DNA of 64,000 bases, taken from positions 16,949-80,948 of the forward strand of contig JAKQSI010000111.1 of NCBI GenBank assembly GCA_029570205.1, given 5' to 3'. The position numbers were made by a program, and so were the translations under genes. Source of the DNA: Candidatus Omnitrophota bacterium. Its GTDB lineage: Bacteria; Hinthialibacterota; Hinthialibacteria; Hinthialibacterales; JAKPRU01. Of this stretch, positions 52,423 to 61,231 are shown piece after piece; within the stretch, counting starts at the first letter, position 1, and each line of letters opens with the position of its first letter. The notes beneath the pieces are model-generated. The model saw nothing but the letters and a program-made list of their open reading frames with translations, was not told where the DNA came from and did not search any database.

Positions 52423-54885
52423 TCACTCCGTCAGCCAGGCGATGTGATCAGCAGCCATGGACGCGGTTGTTCGGTCGATTTGGATGTTCTGTTCCGCATT
52501 TATGCTTTTATAGAGCGCGGATATGTCCGGGAAATCGGTCTTGGCCCCGCCGGCAAGAAGGAACAACCTTCCCGGAGCGCCCAGGGCTGCCGCAGTGCGA
52601 TAATCGCCGACCTTTCGGATCAGGGGGATATAGAGTTCACCCAGCCACGTATCGTCTGCGTCAAGATCCGCGTTGCCCATTTCGGCCATAAGCGAGCGCA
52701 CATCCGGAGCCAGGCCACGCGCCAGCAGGCACCACAGCCCTGCTTCGCTCAAGCCGACCAGGTTGATCGACTCCACACTCCCCCATGCTTCCACAAAGGC
52801 TATCGTGGTCAGGATATCCTGAATCCGGCAGGACAAGTCGGTGTGGTTGTAAACAGCGAAGAACTTGTCACTCTCATCACGCGAGGCAGCTGCCCATGGG
52901 GTCTGGTATTCCCCGCAGAGGAACGGGTCCATTGCGACCACGATATGCTTTTTCTCCAGGAGTGCGGAGATCAGTGGGCCGGGATTGCCTTCGGAGGTAT
53001 CCGCGAAATACCGTTTGCCGTCGGGATGGACCAGGATAGTGGCCGGGTGTTTCACAGAGGGAAGTTCTGCGCGGGTGGCCGGGTAATACAGAAGAACGGG
53101 GATGCGCTCCTCTTTCCCCTTTCTGCCCGCAAGGAACGAGTGAATGGTATACCCGTCTCGCTTTGACCTTCCGGTCCGCTGGAACTCTATATCGGAGGGA
53201 GCAGGTTTTTCGGCTCCGATAGCGTGCCGGAAAGCCGGTTCCATTTTTTCTTTGAATTGCTTCAAATCCTTTGGATTTTCGGGCCGGAGATCGGCGAGCT
53301 GCTGTTTGGATTCCCGAACGATCAGATCGGTCAAAGTCTGCCAATTCATACCGGTGTGAGGCAACGGTCGACGCGCGAAAACCTGGAGATCCTCATCCTT
53401 TTCCACGGTGAATGGCTGTTCTTTGAACTTCGCCGGATCATCCTCTCCGAGAAACCATTTCCCGAACCAGGCATAAACCGCCTCACGGCTTTCCTTGTTG
53501 TAGTTATGGTCGGCATCCACCTGATGGAAGTCGACGTGGCTTTCCGCATTGAATAGGCGATAGATACTCCGGGTAGCGGGGAATTCATTGAACGGGGTTT
53601 CATCGGTCCAGTCGCCGGTGCAGCAGACCATAATCAGGGGGCGCGGGGCAGCCAGCGCGCCGATTTCCACATTGTAAGCGTCAACGCGCAAATTCGGCGC
53701 ATTCTCGCATGTGCAACCCCCCTGCATGTGCGCCGAGATCATATTCACCGGCGCGACCACTTTCAGGCGGTCATCCAGCGCGGTCAGAATGAAAGTCTGC
53801 GTGCCGCCGCCGGAGGCTCCGGTACAGCCGATTCGGTCTTTATCCACATCCTCCAGGGATTCCAGGAAATCCAGCACGCGGATGCTGTTCCAGGTTTGGA
53901 TACCCATATTTGACACGCCCCACAGGTGGGCGCGGGCATCCCAGTGGTCATGCGTGAGTTGTTTGCTGTCTACATACCCCACCATGTCATAGGAGAAAAC
54001 AACGTATCCCTGGCGGGCAAGGTTGATGCAACGGCCCGGCACAGACCCGCGATCCTCATTCGCCAGACGTCCTTTTTCCCAGTGTCCATGCGGCGAGGCG
54101 ATGGCGGGAAACGGTCCTGTTTTTCCCAATGGGCGATAGAGATTGCCTGTGACAAAGAATCCCGGCCAACTTTCAAAATACACTTTTTCGATGCTGTATC
54201 CGTCGCGCTCAATCCGCTCGAAGACTTGCGCATTGAGCGGATATCGTTTCGGTTCCGGCCAGAGGCCGCAGGAGACGCGAATGTGGTCTCTTAAATCCCT
54301 GGCCCGCTTCTCCCAGGTTTTCTTAGCAGGGTATCCTGGCCAGGTGTAAAACGTATTGAGGTTGCGGACATCCCACAGGCGACGGTCTTTGGGCGGTTCC
54401 ATGGTCTTCGGCGAAACCAGGGTTACCTCGTCGATTCGCTGTGGATTTGCATCCGGCTTACGGGATAAGGCCAATGCGACGACCTTTTTGCCCAAACCGC
54501 TGCCCACCCCTGTCACCTCCAGCGGAAAGGTCTCGTTCGCCTGGAGTTTCACTGTGCCCGCTTTTTCCCATCTGTAGTACCGACCATCCCCTTTTGTGTG
54601 GGTCGGCTCGAATGGGGTCCCCGCGATGCTTACCCGGCAGATACTGCCTTCCAACGCTTTGACCCAGACGGTGTATTCACCGCTTTCTGCGACCGATCCA
54701 CCTTTTTCCATCCAATCCACAAGGATTCCGAGATCGCACAACTGAAACGTACCGGATGCCTGCTGCATGGCTTTTTCTTTTTCGCGAACGGTCTGCTCCT
54801 CTCCGAAGACGCCTGGAATGAACGAAACACAGAAGAGGATGAGGAACAAAGATGATATGATTCGAGAGGAAGTCCTGGAAATCAT
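52423..54885 (-). CDS. Exported tandem alpha/beta hydrolase, acetylxylan-esterase-like
   Basis: An 820-residue protein with a signal peptide (ISSLFLILFCVSFIPGVFG). An N-terminal beta domain is followed by a hydrolase with PFPAIASPHGHWEKG, the nucleophile elbow IGCTGASGGGTQTF, CCTGDWTDETPFNEF with the likely Asp and VDADHNYNKESRE with the likely His. A second, shorter hydrolase-like half from about 590 has HPATILVHPDGKRYFADTSE and a GLSEAG elbow (NLVGLSEAGLWCLLARG), but its acid and His are not obvious. Relatives deacetylate polysaccharides. The second half may be inactive or structural. Divergent from cinA. Confidence 0.8.
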   Translation of the reverse strand: MISRTSSRIISSLFLILFCVSFIPGVFGEEQTVREKEKAMQQASGTFQLCDLGILVDWMEKGGSVAESGEYTVWVKALEGSICRVSIAGTPFEPTHTKGDGRYYRWEKAGTVKLQANETFPLEVTGVGSGLGKKVVALALSRKPDANPQRIDEVTLVSPKTMEPPKDRRLWDVRNLNTFYTWPGYPAKKTWEKRARDLRDHIRVSCGLWPEPKRYPLNAQVFERIERDGYSIEKVYFESWPGFFVTGNLYRPLGKTGPFPAIASPHGHWEKGRLANEDRGSVPGRCINLARQGYVVFSYDMVGYVDSKQLTHDHWDARAHLWGVSNMGIQTWNSIRVLDFLESLEDVDKDRIGCTGASGGGTQTFILTALDDRLKVVAPVNMISAHMQGGCTCENAPNLRVDAYNVEIGALAAPRPLIMVCCTGDWTDETPFNEFPATRSIYRLFNAESHVDFHQVDADHNYNKESREAVYAWFGKWFLGEDDPAKFKEQPFTVEKDEDLQVFARRPLPHTGMNWQTLTDLIVRESKQQLADLRPENPKDLKQFKEKMEPAFRHAIGAEKPAPSDIEFQRTGRSKRDGYTIHSFLAGRKGKEERIPVLLYYPATRAELPSVKHPATILVHPDGKRYFADTSEGNPGPLISALLEKKHIVVAMDPFLCGEYQTPWAAASRDESDKFFAVYNHTDLSCRIQDILTTIAFVEAWGSVESINLVGLSEAGLWCLLARGLAPDVRSLMAEMGNADLDADDTWLGELYIPLIRKVGDYRTAAALGAPGRLFLLAGGAKTDFPDISALYKSINAEQNIQIDRTTASMAADHIAWLTE

Positions 54886-54999
54886 GGGTCCACTCCGTAA
54901 AAATAATTGAAATAGGATAATACGCCCATGGGTTTATCCTGGGAAGATCGGATAGAATTGATGGGATGCGTGGTTTACACGTCATCCGAAGGAGATCAA

Positions 55000-56259
55000 A
55001 TGGTCCCCCCGAAGGCAATCATAATCGCATCCGGCAGTGAACTGCTCGCCGGTCTGCACACGGACACGAACACACAGTTTTTGGCTCAGTCTCTTCGACG
55101 CATCGGGATTGGAGTTGTGCGAACCCTGATCGTGGGGGATGCGTACGATGACCTGGTGGATACTTTTTCGTATGCGCTGGACAGAGCGCAGATTGTGCTT
55201 GTATCCGGCGGGCTGGGACCAACAGTGGATGATCTGACTCGTGAGGCGCTGTCGGAAGCCACGGGGATTGAAATGGTTGAAAGTCCGTACGCACTGGCGG
55301 AGATCCAGGAACGCTTTCGGTCCTTGAACCGGGAAATGTCGGAGAACAACCGTCGTCAGGCTCTGGTTCCGGTATCGGGAATGTATTTCTCGAATCCCAA
55401 CGGAACCGCGCCGGGTCTCGTGTTCGATGCTGGAGAGCGGCTGGCGATTGCCCTGCCCGGCCCCCCGCGTGAAATGCGGCCCATGGTAGAGAATTATGTT
55501 ATTCCGTTTCTGGAACAGAGGTACCCGGGGTTGCCGAGGGAATCATCCGTCATGGTTCGTTTTGTGGGAAGCGGGGAATCCGATATCGACCAGATTCTTC
55601 GAGAGAAAGTTCCATTCGATCCGCGGATCCGGGTTTCGCTGTTGGCGCGGTTGGGACTTGTGGATTTGACGTTGTACTGTCCCACCAGCGAAAAGGAAGA
55701 TCTGGATTTGCTCGAAGAGTCGCGAAATCGGGTTCTGGAGGCGCTGGGGGATTATGCTTATGCCACGGAATGGGTGGATCTGAGTGAGGTGGTTGGACTC
55801 CAGCTGAGGAAACGTGGTGAGACGCTGGCCACGGCGGAATCATGCACCGGCGGGCTGATTGGGGCGTCCATCACAGCGATTCCCGGTTCTTCGCGGTATT
55901 ACCTGGGTGGATTTGTGACCTACAGTAATGAATCGAAGGTTTCGCAGCTGGGAGTCCGCCCTGAGACGCTGGAGAGGCACGGTGCGGTAAGCGAACAAAC
56001 GGTGCGAGAAATGGCTGTGGGCGGAGTGGAAGCGCTGAACGCGGACTGGTGCGTTGCTGTAACGGGGATTGCCGGGCCGGAAGGAGGGACGCCGGAGAAG
56101 CCGGTGGGCACAGTTTGGATCGGAGTGGCCTCTCCCAAGCAAAACTGGAGTTCGGTGCGGCGGTGTCAATTTTTTGGGGATCGCGAGGCGATTCGGGAGA
56201 GGACGCGGATTATGACGCTCGATGAGATTCGCAAGGCATTGAAAAAGGTTGCTTTATAG
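55000..56259 (+). CDS. cinA: CinA-family protein (MoaB-like domain plus nicotinamide-nucleotide amidase)
   Basis: A 419-residue protein from the ATG at 55000, chosen because GAAGGAG lies seven bases upstream. The N-terminal domain (AIIIASGSELLAGLHTDTN, VLVSGGLGPTVDDLTREAL, ALPGPPREMRPMVENYV) is the MoaB/MptB-like ADP-ribose pyrophosphatase-type unit. The C-terminal amidase domain has ATAESCTGGLIGASITAIPG, GGFVTYSNESKVSQLGV and VAVTGIAGPEGGTPEKPVGT. It recycles NMN and pyrophosphate-type NAD breakdown products. Full length for the family. Confidence 0.93.
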   Translation: MVPPKAIIIASGSELLAGLHTDTNTQFLAQSLRRIGIGVVRTLIVGDAYDDLVDTFSYALDRAQIVLVSGGLGPTVDDLTREALSEATGIEMVESPYALAEIQERFRSLNREMSENNRRQALVPVSGMYFSNPNGTAPGLVFDAGERLAIALPGPPREMRPMVENYVIPFLEQRYPGLPRESSVMVRFVGSGESDIDQILREKVPFDPRIRVSLLARLGLVDLTLYCPTSEKEDLDLLEESRNRVLEALGDYAYATEWVDLSEVVGLQLRKRGETLATAESCTGGLIGASITAIPGSSRYYLGGFVTYSNESKVSQLGVRPETLERHGAVSEQTVREMAVGGVEALNADWCVAVTGIAGPEGGTPEKPVGTVWIGVASPKQNWSSVRRCQFFGDREAIRERTRIMTLDEIRKALKKVAL

Positions 56260-56423
56260 TAAGGGATGGGACAAAGTGGATCTGGTGGGCAGAGCCATAC
56301 AGTAGAGAGCAGAAAGAAACTGGAGAGGATTCGATTTTTTCGGGGGAAACGACTTGCTTGACAATCTGACCGGAATCTCTGAACATCATGGGCGAAAGCG
56401 CATTGCTCGACGGAGGAATCGAA

Positions 56424-57785
56424 ATGAACGAACCCATCATCAAACGGCGAAGTTTCTTGCAGGCAACGGCTGCCGGGACAGCCGCAATCGGACTGGCCGG
56501 GCCATCGTTGATAGTCTCCGGGGCGACCGGCATACCGCCAAAGCCCGCTCTGTTGGGCGGAACCCCCATACGCCAGACTCCGTTCCCTTCCTGGCCCATA
56601 ATCGAGAAGAACGATGAAGAAGCGTGGATGGAGGTCTTGCGCTCCAAGCATTGGTGCCGCCTCGGACAAAAGTCCGTTGAGGCGTTTGAGAAGGAATTTG
56701 CGAAGCGGACCGGTTCTAAGGAATGTCTTCTCACCGCCAACGGGACGAGCGCGTTGTGGACAGCGCTGAACGCCCTCGACGTCGGACCCGGCGATGAGGT
56801 CATCGTGACGCCTTACACCTTTGTGGCGACTGTGAACGTAATTCTCCTCCAATATGCCCTGCCGATCTTCGTGGACATCGATCCCGAAACCTTCCTGATC
56901 GATCCCGACAAGATTGAAGCGGCAATCACGGACCGCACACGCTGCATTCTTCCGGTGCATATTGGCGGTTCTCCCGCCGATCTGGACCGGATCATCGCAA
57001 TCGGGAAGAAACATAATATCCCGGTGGTGGAGGATGCCTGTCAGGCCCATTTGGCGGAATGGCGGGGTAAGAAGGTCGGCACATTGGGCGATGCGGGATG
57101 TTTCAGCTTCCAGGAATCCAAGAATCTGGCCAGCGGGGAAGGTGGCGCACTTCTGACCCGGGATAGCGAACTCATAGACCGGTGCTATTCGTTTCACACG
57201 AACGGCATCCGGCGGGACGGTCCCGGATACCTCATCAACGGCGCAAACCTGCGTATGACAGAGTTTCAGGGAGCCTTACTGATGTCTCAGTTGACCCGCT
57301 TTGAGGAGCAGAGTCGAATCCGTGTGGAAAACGCCGAGTACTTGACCGATCGCCTGAATGAGATAGACGGTATTCATCCGGCGAAAAAGTACGACGGCTG
57401 CACCCGTCACGCTTATCATCTGTATATGTTGCGATACGAGGCGGACAAGTTTGCCGGTCTGCCGCGCGAGCAGTTCCTCAAAGCCTTGCGCGCGGAGGGC
57501 ATTCCCTGCTCCGGCGGGTACGGCAGCGTAAAAGGAACTTATGCGCTGAACCAGCAACCGTTTATTATGAATTCCCTCAATTCTCGGGGATTCCGGCAAA
57601 TCTATTCCGAGGAGCGCATCCGAGACTATGTCGAGAGAAACCATTGCCCGCTGGACGACAAACTCTGCACTGAAGCGATATGGTTTTTCCAGTCGATGTT
57701 CCTCGGAACGCGCGAGGACATGGACCAGATTGCGGATGCGATCCTGAAAATCCAGGCTCACGCCGCCGATTTGGCGAAGGCTTGA
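56424..57785 (+). CDS. Tat-signal DegT/DnrJ/EryC1/StrS aminotransferase-family protein
   Basis: A 453-residue protein from the ATG at 56424 (GGAGG seven bases upstream). The N-terminus KRRSFLQATAAGTAAIGLAG is a twin-arginine signal. The PLP-dependent fold has LLTANGTSALWTALNALDVG, DEVIVTPYTFVATVNVILL, VVEDACQAHLAEWRGKKVG and SFQESKNLASGEGGALLT with the Lys that would bind PLP. FHTNGIRRDGPGYLINGANL and MTEFQGALLMSQL also fit. Family members aminate or dehydrate nucleotide sugars in the cytoplasm, so export is odd. It may act on secreted sugars. Its substrate is unknown. Confidence 0.9.
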   Translation: MNEPIIKRRSFLQATAAGTAAIGLAGPSLIVSGATGIPPKPALLGGTPIRQTPFPSWPIIEKNDEEAWMEVLRSKHWCRLGQKSVEAFEKEFAKRTGSKECLLTANGTSALWTALNALDVGPGDEVIVTPYTFVATVNVILLQYALPIFVDIDPETFLIDPDKIEAAITDRTRCILPVHIGGSPADLDRIIAIGKKHNIPVVEDACQAHLAEWRGKKVGTLGDAGCFSFQESKNLASGEGGALLTRDSELIDRCYSFHTNGIRRDGPGYLINGANLRMTEFQGALLMSQLTRFEEQSRIRVENAEYLTDRLNEIDGIHPAKKYDGCTRHAYHLYMLRYEADKFAGLPREQFLKALRAEGIPCSGGYGSVKGTYALNQQPFIMNSLNSRGFRQIYSEERIRDYVERNHCPLDDKLCTEAIWFFQSMFLGTREDMDQIADAILKIQAHAADLAKA

Positions 57786-57892
57786 TTGCCGCACAGGCCG
57801 GAACTTTTCGCCGGGTGCTGTCCATGTCACCTCCGGTCCCATCGTAACACGTCTCCTTTCGGGTGAAACTTGTCGTGCGGTACTCCCGGGAG

Positions 57893-57945
57893 GATGACAT
57901 TTTCATTGTGCAGTTACACCCTGACGGTTTCATTGTGCGGGGACA
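57893..57945. repeat. Second copy of the TGACATTTTCATTGTGC double repeat
   Basis: TGACATTTTCATTGTGC at 57895-57911 and an imperfect copy at 57922-57938 match the pair at 18542-18583 closely, in the same orientation. It lies downstream of the DegT-family gene. Confidence 0.65.
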
Positions 57946-58029
57946 AGAATGTCGGGTGGTGTTGACAGTCAATGGGAAGGCAGATAAATATATCTTTTTG
58001 TGGTTTAGCCCCAATTCGCCGATTTGTGA

Positions 58030-58102
58030 TCCGGTGTAGCTCAATCGGCAGAGCAGCTGGCTGTTAACCAGTTTGTTGTAGGTTCGAGTCCTACCACCGG
58101 AG
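58030..58102 (+). tRNA. tRNA-Asn (GTT anticodon)
   Basis: A 73-nt cloverleaf: acceptor TCCGGTG / CACCGGA with discriminator G, D-arm TAGCTCAATCGGCAGAGCA, anticodon stem-loop CTGG-CTGTTAA-CCAG with anticodon GTT, and T-arm GTAGGTTCGAGTCCTAC. The 3' CCA is not encoded. The class follows from the anticodon. Confidence 0.95.
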
Positions 58103-58259
58103 CGAGAAAAGAAACTGTGGACCTCCCCAAGTCCTATGGTTTGAGATAGAATCGGGGGAAACAGGAGTCTTGCCCTGTTTCCCCCGTTTTGCTTTGGGGA
58201 CAAGGAGCCATGCGCTGATGAGGATATGCGGGCCGGGGTGGTCCTGTTCTCCGTCGCCT

Positions 58260-58382
58260 TTTCTGTATCCTGCTTGCTTTCATGCTCAGCAGGCGGCTGA
58301 AAAGTACCTTAACGCGCTTTTAACTTGGCATCAGATCGAGTTTCCAAAGACTCATTCCAGCCTTGACCTGGAATTTACATAA
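58260..58382 (+). pseudogene. HEPN-domain protein fragment
   Basis: The frame reads FLYPACFHAQQAAEKYLNAL, then LTWHQIEFPKTHSSLDLEF before a stop. The (C)FHAQQAAEK and EFPKTHSLxxL patterns are the N-terminal core of HEPN proteins, which pair with MNT nucleotidyltransferases as toxin-antitoxin modules. Only about 40 of roughly 130 residues remain, with no start codon or ribosome site and no MNT neighbour. Its end overlaps the -35 and operator of the regulator gene downstream. Confidence 0.65.
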
Positions 58383-58391
58383 GAATATATT
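58363..58391 (+). promoter_or_regulatory. Predicted sigma70-type promoter of the Fur/PerR-type regulator
   Basis: TTGACC (58363-58368), a 17-nt spacer, and TATATT (58386-58391), 40 bp before the regulator start. The -10 falls inside the palindrome at 58375-58400. Confidence 0.65.
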
Positions 58392-58400
58392 CCTATGTAA
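58375..58400 (+). promoter_or_regulatory. 26-bp palindromic operator overlapping the promoter
   Basis: The arms TTACATA (58375-58381) and TATGTAA (58394-58400) surround a perfect inner palindrome GAATATATTC (58383-58392); only one base pair of the whole site mismatches. It covers the -10 element and lies 30 bp before the Fur-family start. Such AT-rich palindromes are typical Fur/PerR-family operators, so autoregulation is likely. Confidence 0.75.
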
Positions 58401-58430
58401 TAATGGATCCTAAAATCGCAGGGATACATT

Positions 58431-58904
58431 ATGAAACGGACATCCAACGAACTGCCGCACCGAATCGAGCAGTTCAAGGAAGGTCTCAAGAAGGTCGGTG
58501 TGAAATTGACTTGCCAGCGCCTTGAGATTTTCCGCGAAATTGCTCAGTCCGAAGATCACCCCGATGCGGAAACGATCTGGAAAGGTGTGCGACAGCGGGT
58601 TCCCACTGTCTCGCTCGATACGGTGTACCGGACGTTATGGCTGCTGATGGACCTGGGATTGGTCGAAACACTGGGATGCGTACATGAAAGAGTTCGGTTC
58701 GATGCCAATCAGAGATCGCACCACCATTTTGTATGCAGGAGATGTGGCAAGATTTGTGATTTCTATAGCGAGGAGTTTGACCGATTGAGCATCCCGGATA
58801 GCGTAAGAGGTTTGGGAAATGTGGAAAGGATGCGCGTGGAGATATCAGGGATTTGTGTACAGTGCTCGGAGAAAGAAAAAGCTGAGCAGGGGATTGATTC
58901 TTGA
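58431..58904 (+). CDS. Fur family transcriptional regulator, PerR-like
   Basis: A 157-residue metal-dependent repressor. The winged-helix region reads VKLTCQRLEIFREIAQSEDH then VPTVSLDTVYRTLWLLMDLG (recognition helix about 58-72). The dimerisation domain has RSHHHFVCRRCGKICDF, with C102/C105, and ISGICVQCSE, with C142/C145: two CxxC pairs for a structural zinc as in PerR/Fur. It is preceded by an operator-like palindrome and followed by a di-haem peroxidase-like and a ferritin-like gene, which suggests control of peroxide or iron stress. Whether it senses iron or peroxide cannot be decided here. Confidence 0.88.
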   Translation: MKRTSNELPHRIEQFKEGLKKVGVKLTCQRLEIFREIAQSEDHPDAETIWKGVRQRVPTVSLDTVYRTLWLLMDLGLVETLGCVHERVRFDANQRSHHHFVCRRCGKICDFYSEEFDRLSIPDSVRGLGNVERMRVEISGICVQCSEKEKAEQGIDS

Positions 58905-59087
58905 ACAAGTGGCCTGTGAAACGATCCGTGGGCCGCGGACAGTGGCTGCGTGGTCCCCAGCCTGAAACCAATCAATACGGAAAGGAGGTGTCGGGTGTTA
59001 TAGAGCGCGCCTGAATGGCGACGGGATGTGACGGCCGGCAAACCGACATCCATCCCGCTTCGGAACAGAAAGAAAGGAGAAACGAGG

Positions 59088-60482
59088 ATGTTGCATGTAC
59101 GAATGAAGCACGTGTGCATCGGTGTCAGCGTTGTCTGTTTGTCTGTTCTCAGCTGGAGCGAGGCAGGCTCCGCTGCAACGTCCAGCTACTCACCGGTGGT
59201 GATTAAAGAGGATTTTGCTGCCACAATGGCCCGGATGAAGGCTGCCAAGGCGGAAATCCTGCAACGCCAGATGGACCTGCTCAATGAGCGCTATGACCTG
59301 AGTGACCGTCCATCGGATGTCATGATGTCTGCCGGACGTCGCGCAGTGCAGGAAGGCGTGCGGGTCAAACTTCCCGAAGGCGTGACATGGAAACAACTCG
59401 GCAATATGACTCCGGATGAGATCAGGGACAAGAACCTGTGGCCCAAGGGATTCCTTCCGTTGCCCCATCCGAATCACGCGGAAGGGGGCATGGTTTTCCC
59501 GAAGTTCCACATCGATGAAATCAAGAAGCAGGAAGGGCGTGATCTCACCCGCTTTGATCTGGATCTCGATCTGCCGGATCATTTTTTGCCCGAATATCCA
59601 CCGGCGATCTATCTGACCACACGTCCCGATCTTGGTGATGTGTCACAAGGGAAAGTGGTCACGATCATGAACTACTATGAGTTGTTCAATGGGATCCTCA
59701 ATCCCAAACAGATCGAGGGGCTTCGCCTGCTTGTGACGCCTTTTCCGCAACAGCAGTTCAACATGACCGAAGACCGGCGATCCGAATTGCCGCACCGGGG
59801 TGTGACTTGCTTCGATTGTCATGTAAACGGGCACAGCAACGGGGCCACGCATCTGGTCGGCGATATCCGGCCACAGGAATTCCGGCATCGCCTGGATATA
59901 CCACCCCTGCGGGGTGTCAATATCCAGCGGCTGTTCGGTTCTCAACGTGCCCTTAAGTCGATCGAAGATTTCACGGAATTCGAACAACGTGCCGCCTATT
60001 TTGATGGCGATCCGGTGATTGCAACAAAGAAAGGCGTGAATGTTCTTGAGCGTGGCAGTCAAGTGCATTTCATGGCTGAATTCCAGGCCTTGTTGGATTT
60101 TCCTCCCGCACCCAAACTTAACCTGTACGGTCGTCTGGACCCCGAAAAGGCAGACAAATCGGAGTTACGTGGCGAGGAACTCTTCTTCGGCAAGGCCCAA
60201 TGCTCGGTTTGCCACCCCGCGCCTTACTACACGGATAATCTGATGCACAACTTGAAGGCGGAGCGGTTTTTCAAACCTCAGGATGTAAATGGCCGCTGGG
60301 CATCCGCCGATGGGCCAATCAAGACCTTTCCGCTTCGGGGGATCAAGGATTCGCCTCCGTATCTGCACGACGGGCGTTTGTTGACACTTGAAGACACAGT
60401 CGAGTTTTTCAACCTGATCCAGGGTCTCAAACTCTCGGAACAGGAAAAGAAAGACCTTGTGAACTTCATGCGGGCGCTATAG
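59088..60482 (+). CDS. Di-haem cytochrome c peroxidase-like protein, exported
   Basis: A 464-residue protein from the ATG at 59088 (AAGGAG eight bases upstream). The signal peptide includes HVCIGVSVVCLSVLSWSEAG. Two c-type haem motifs, CFDCH (241-245) and CSVCH (372-376), and C-terminal stretches LRGIKDSPPYLHDGR and LEDTVEFFN are typical of cytochrome c peroxidase/MauG-type proteins. It would reduce hydrogen peroxide in the periplasm, or oxidise another substrate. The large N-terminal region before the first haem (about 230 residues) is longer than in standard di-haem peroxidases and unassigned. It lies between the PerR-like regulator and a ferritin-like gene. Confidence 0.85.
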   Translation: MLHVRMKHVCIGVSVVCLSVLSWSEAGSAATSSYSPVVIKEDFAATMARMKAAKAEILQRQMDLLNERYDLSDRPSDVMMSAGRRAVQEGVRVKLPEGVTWKQLGNMTPDEIRDKNLWPKGFLPLPHPNHAEGGMVFPKFHIDEIKKQEGRDLTRFDLDLDLPDHFLPEYPPAIYLTTRPDLGDVSQGKVVTIMNYYELFNGILNPKQIEGLRLLVTPFPQQQFNMTEDRRSELPHRGVTCFDCHVNGHSNGATHLVGDIRPQEFRHRLDIPPLRGVNIQRLFGSQRALKSIEDFTEFEQRAAYFDGDPVIATKKGVNVLERGSQVHFMAEFQALLDFPPAPKLNLYGRLDPEKADKSELRGEELFFGKAQCSVCHPAPYYTDNLMHNLKAERFFKPQDVNGRWASADGPIKTFPLRGIKDSPPYLHDGRLLTLEDTVEFFNLIQGLKLSEQEKKDLVNFMRAL

Positions 60483-60529
60483 CGATGGGATTGAGTGGAG
60501 TTTTTCCACTCCGTTCATTTTCCTGAAAA

Positions 60530-60580
60530 GAATGAGGGCTGAGCGACTTGATCGGCAATCCGGCCCTCATTCGTTCTTCG
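60530..60580 (+). terminator. Hairpin terminator candidate after the peroxidase-like gene
   Basis: A perfect 10-bp stem GAATGAGGGC / GCCCTCATTC (60530-60572) is followed by GTTCTTCG, a weak T-tract. A smaller hairpin GAGTGGA / TCCACTC lies at 60493-60511. The ferritin-like gene probably has its own promoter. Confidence 0.6.
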
Positions 60581-60681
60581 CATGGTGAGCGTCAATACGG
60601 ATTCGGCGTTTTTTGACTCGAAAGGGAAATGCGAAAACGCGAATGTTTCTAACCGCTTGAATCTGAAAGGAGAATACAGGA

Positions 60682-61182
60682 ATGGGAACCAAAGGTAGAG
60701 CGATTGTCGGGAAGCACGCAGAGCGTGTGATTGAACTTCTGAATAAGGCATTTTCCGATGAATGGCTGGCGTACTATCAATACTGGATCGGAGCGAAGAT
60801 CGTTGCCGGTCCGATGAAGGATGCCGTGATCGCGGAGCTGTTGCAACATGCGGCGGATGAACTTCGTCATGCGGACCTGGTCTCAAACCGCATTATTCAG
60901 CTGGGCGGTACTCCCGTCACAACGCCGAAGAAGTGGTTCGAACTGACGAACTGCGGTTACGACGAACCGGCCGATCCTTTTGTCAAGAAGATCCTTGAGC
61001 AGAACATCTCCGGGGAGCAATGCGCGATCGGTGTCTATCATGCGCTCATGGAAGAGGTCAGCAGCATCGACCCGGTCACCTACAACCTCGCCCTGCAGAT
61101 CCTTCAGGATGAGGTGGAGCATGAAGAAGACCTTCAGGCGCTCCAGGAGGACCTGGATCTCATGCTGTCGAGACCGGCCTGA
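60682..61182 (+). CDS. Ferritin-like/bacterioferritin-family protein
   Basis: A 166-residue four-helix protein. The iron ligands are visible as SDEWLAYYQYW (Glu, about 27), AADELRHADLVSN (ExxH, E60 and H63), GEQCAIGVYHAL (Glu, about 115) and LQDEVEHEEDLQ (ExxH) near the C-terminus, the carboxylate-bridged di-iron pattern of the ferritin/Dps superfamily. It would store iron or consume peroxide in the cytoplasm. AAAGGAG lies about ten bases before the ATG. A strong terminator follows. Confidence 0.88.
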   Translation: MGTKGRAIVGKHAERVIELLNKAFSDEWLAYYQYWIGAKIVAGPMKDAVIAELLQHAADELRHADLVSNRIIQLGGTPVTTPKKWFELTNCGYDEPADPFVKKILEQNISGEQCAIGVYHALMEEVSSIDPVTYNLALQILQDEVEHEEDLQALQEDLDLMLSRPA

Positions 61183-61231
61183 GCGCGAAATCGTTGAGCC
61201 GGGGAGATCCCGGCAACAATCAGACTGACAA

